Shown here one piece after another: positions 29,541 to 31,019 of a stretch of DNA of 31,019 bases (position 1 is its first letter; each line of letters opens with the position of its first letter). The notes beneath the pieces were generated by a model, which had not been told where the DNA came from, did no database searches, and was given only the letters and a program-made list of their open reading frames with translations. The DNA is taken from positions 1 to 31,019 of the forward strand of contig CAYFMP010000045.1 of the NCBI GenBank assembly GCA_964344215.1, read 5' to 3'. The DNA comes from CAYFMP01 sp964344215 (GTDB taxonomy: Bacteria; Pseudomonadota; Alphaproteobacteria; Rhodospirillales; Casp-alpha2). Made by a program: the position numbers and the translations under genes.

Positions 29541-30632
29541 TTAAAGCGAGGACAGCGCCGCATTCCCGTCCCCCAGGAAATTTCGCCCGCGCTCGCCGGC
29601 CAGGGCGTCTCGAAGCAGCGCCTTCCATTCGGCCGGTTCGATGCCGTGGTCCCCGGGACTGGTGGCGACGCCCAACCCTTCGAGAAAGTCCTCCAGCCTG
29701 GCGGCGCCGGCAGTCAGGTCCGGTCCGAAAATTCTCATCAGGCTGACATCGCAGTCAACGTCGTTTCCGATGACCCAGCGCATCACCATCGGCAGGCTGA
29801 ACGAACACGCGATTCCATGCGGCACGCCGTGCTTGAGCGTGATCGGATAAGAGACGGAATGAGCCAAGGCCGTCTTGGTATTGGAGAACGCCAGGCCGGC
29901 GATCAACGCGGCCCGCGCCATACGTGTCCGAAGCTCGAGACTATTGAGATCGTCGGCGAGAGCCGGCAGGGTCTCGATGACATCACGGGCCGCCGAGCAG
30001 GCCAGCGCCGAGGAAACCGGATTGGCGTTTACGTTCCAGATGCTTTCGAGCGAATGGGACAAGGCGTCGAGCCCGGTGCTGATGGTCAGGCCCCGCGGCG
30101 CTTCGAGCATCAACTCGGGGTCGACCAACGCCGTTTCCGGATAGAGGCCGGAAAGGTTCAGGGAGTATTTCCTTTCCGCTTCCGTGTCCCATACCGTCGC
30201 CCATCGGGTTACTTCGCTTCCCGTTCCCGATGTCGTCGGGATCGCGATGATCGGCACGGCACTCAAGGTTTCCTCGCCGTCTCCGGTTTCAAGAAAGCGG
30301 CGGACATGCGCGAAATCACCGTCGGCCGCCGCCAGCACCTTGGCGGCGTCGATCACCGAGCCGCCGCCCAAGGCGACGATCACTTCGATCCCGTCGGCCG
30401 CTTCGTATTGCCGGCAACTCTCCGTCAACGTCACGAAATCGGGGTTTGTGTCGATGTTTCGGATGACGACGCGTGCCGCACCCGCGGCCAACTCGATCCG
30501 TTCGGCGAGAGCTTGAAAGACCGGTTCCCCGTAGGTCACCAAGGCGTACCGGCGGCCGTCCACCAACGCGCCGATACTCCGAAGCGCCCCGCTTCCGAAT
30601 TCGATATTGACGGGATTACTGTAGTTCCACAT
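29541..30632 (-). CDS. Iron-containing alcohol dehydrogenase (possibly phosphonoacetaldehyde-reductase-like)
   Basis: A 363-residue group III (iron-type) alcohol dehydrogenase that interconverts an alcohol and aldehyde with NAD(P). Sites are the nucleotide-binding ALGGGSVIDAAK, then IPTTSGTGSEVTRWATVWD, and the metal ligands within GLDALSHSLES and AHSVSYPITLKHGVPHGIACSF. The N-terminus MWNYSNPVNIEFGSGAL resembles, from memory, dehydrogenases annotated as phosphonoacetaldehyde reductases or PsrA-type. With the PhnCDE genes downstream, a role on a phosphonate aldehyde/alcohol is attractive but unproved. ATG 30632 follows GGAG. It leads the ADH-transporter-amidase group, with its promoter presumably in 30633-30735. 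Confidence 0.88.
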   Translation of the reverse strand: MWNYSNPVNIEFGSGALRSIGALVDGRRYALVTYGEPVFQALAERIELAAGAARVVIRNIDTNPDFVTLTESCRQYEAADGIEVIVALGGGSVIDAAKVLAAADGDFAHVRRFLETGDGEETLSAVPIIAIPTTSGTGSEVTRWATVWDTEAERKYSLNLSGLYPETALVDPELMLEAPRGLTISTGLDALSHSLESIWNVNANPVSSALACSAARDVIETLPALADDLNSLELRTRMARAALIAGLAFSNTKTALAHSVSYPITLKHGVPHGIACSFSLPMVMRWVIGNDVDCDVSLMRIFGPDLTAGAARLEDFLEGLGVATSPGDHGIEPAEWKALLRDALAGERGRNFLGDGNAALSSL

Positions 30633-30730
30633 TCTCTCCGTTCCCTGGCTGTCGCTGAAAAACCGTGGCAGGGGCTTCCACATAAGACAACGAAAAACTG
30701 ACCCAGCGGGATTCGGCCTGTGATGAAAGT

Positions 30731-30825
30731 GACGAAAAAAACCGGGCCCTGAATGGGCCCGGCAAGTCCAAGGAGTTGAAAGGAGGCCGTACACAGTTGG
30801 CTCCATTCATGCACGCATAGCCGCC
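30731..30825 (-). ncRNA. Candidate small RNA or 3' UTR with anti-SD motif and terminator
   Basis: On the minus strand the sequence reads CGGCCTCCTTTCAACTCCTT, then a stem CCGGGCCC/GGGCCCGG and seven T. CCTCCTTTC equals the 3' tail of bacterial 16S rRNA, and ACTCCTT is a second anti-SD-like stretch. The tail has the same order as the element at 2.1 kb: GCCTCC, then TTnAACTC, then a GCCGG(A/G)CC stem and T7. The 5' end at about 30825 is a guess from a weak GATATT -10. It could equally be the 3' end of a gene beyond the window. Confidence 0.45.
30735..30763 (-). terminator. Rho-independent terminator
   Basis: The stem CCGGGCCC (30742-30749) / GGGCCCGG (30755-30762) with a 5-base loop is followed on the minus strand by a T-run (30741-30735). 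It insulates the dehydrogenase operon from transcription entering from beyond the window. Confidence 0.85.
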
Positions 30826-31019
30826 GCCGAATATCGAACGACGGCGACTCAATATGGCGAGAATCTAGACTAGTGGTATTTCCGCGATAACACGCCATTG
30901 CGTCAATTTATCTCGTCCCAAGTTTCATAACTGAAATCGGATGCCTGGATGGAAAGACCGGGCTTCTAGCCTGGATATTTCATGAAAGCCCGCGGTTTGA
31001 CGGGATTTCGTTTATGCGG

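Larger units (their letters stand above)
30633..31019. other. Region upstream of the dehydrogenase, no protein gene seen
   Basis: No credible coding frame is seen in these 387 bases. They contain a minus-strand rho-independent terminator with an anti-SD tail, an A/T-containing segment that should hold the dehydrogenase promoter, and two small inverted repeats: TTTCA-taac-TGAAA (30922-30935) and the palindrome TTTCATGAAA (30978-30987). Confidence 0.4.

Noticed and set aside
28899..30701. 600-codon plus-strand open frame opposite the dehydrogenase and transporter
   Set aside because: Polar, low-complexity and without a ribosome site; the minus-strand genes carry clear family motifs.

Overview
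The window is GC-rich chromosomal DNA from an alphaproteobacterium, most likely in or near the Rhodospirillales. The grounds are the yqeY-dnaG-rpoD order, the trxB-LysR pair, split carA/carB genes, short palindromic intergenic elements with TAGAGC...GCTCTA ends, and protein sequences typical of that group. One run of 10 N marks a scaffold join, so this is a draft assembly or metagenome bin. Organism placement is inference from gene content.

Layout. (1) 1-1914: a membrane-anchored class III nucleotidyl cyclase (minus), broken only by the scaffold gap. (2) 2106-2253: five tandem hairpins ending in a minus-strand rho-independent terminator, a candidate small RNA with anti-Shine-Dalgarno linkers. 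(3) 2356-5034: LysR regulator and trxB (minus, 5 bp apart), then a divergent Lrp/AsnC regulator. (4) 5032-6286: paired palindromic repeats supply the stop codons of both the Lrp gene and the convergent old-yellow-enzyme gene (YqjM/NamA type). (5) 6625-9912: a 1095-residue zinc-ribbon/cyclase/ATPase/TPR protein, flanked by two direct copies of the namA 5' end; the second copy is decayed. (6) 10172-16857: NnrU-like membrane protein, greA, carB, carA (all minus), and divergent yqeY. (7) 17078-21024: dnaG and rpoD. (8) 21135-23361: tRNA-Ile(CAU) followed by a 2.1-kb mini-island bounded by a 20-bp repeat of the tRNA 3' end. It carries a double-glycine-leader peptide gene split by an IS5-family insertion. 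(9) 23402-30632: a minus-strand phosphonate-type uptake cluster (phnD, phnC and two phnE genes) preceded by an amidase, a drug/metabolite-family transporter and an iron-type alcohol dehydrogenase. (10) 30633-31019: a second terminator with an anti-Shine-Dalgarno tail resembling the element at 2.1 kb.

How the parts work together. The core is housekeeping: redox (TrxB), pyrimidine/arginine precursor synthesis (CarA/CarB), transcription fidelity (GreA), primase and the main sigma factor. Two unrelated cyclase architectures point to cyclic-nucleotide signalling. The 23-30 kb block looks like one catabolic/uptake locus for an organophosphonate or similar oxyanion, but no C-P bond-cleaving enzyme lies inside the window, so the substrate is unknown. 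The accessory layer is the tRNA mini-island, the IS, the namA duplication and the palindromic repeats.
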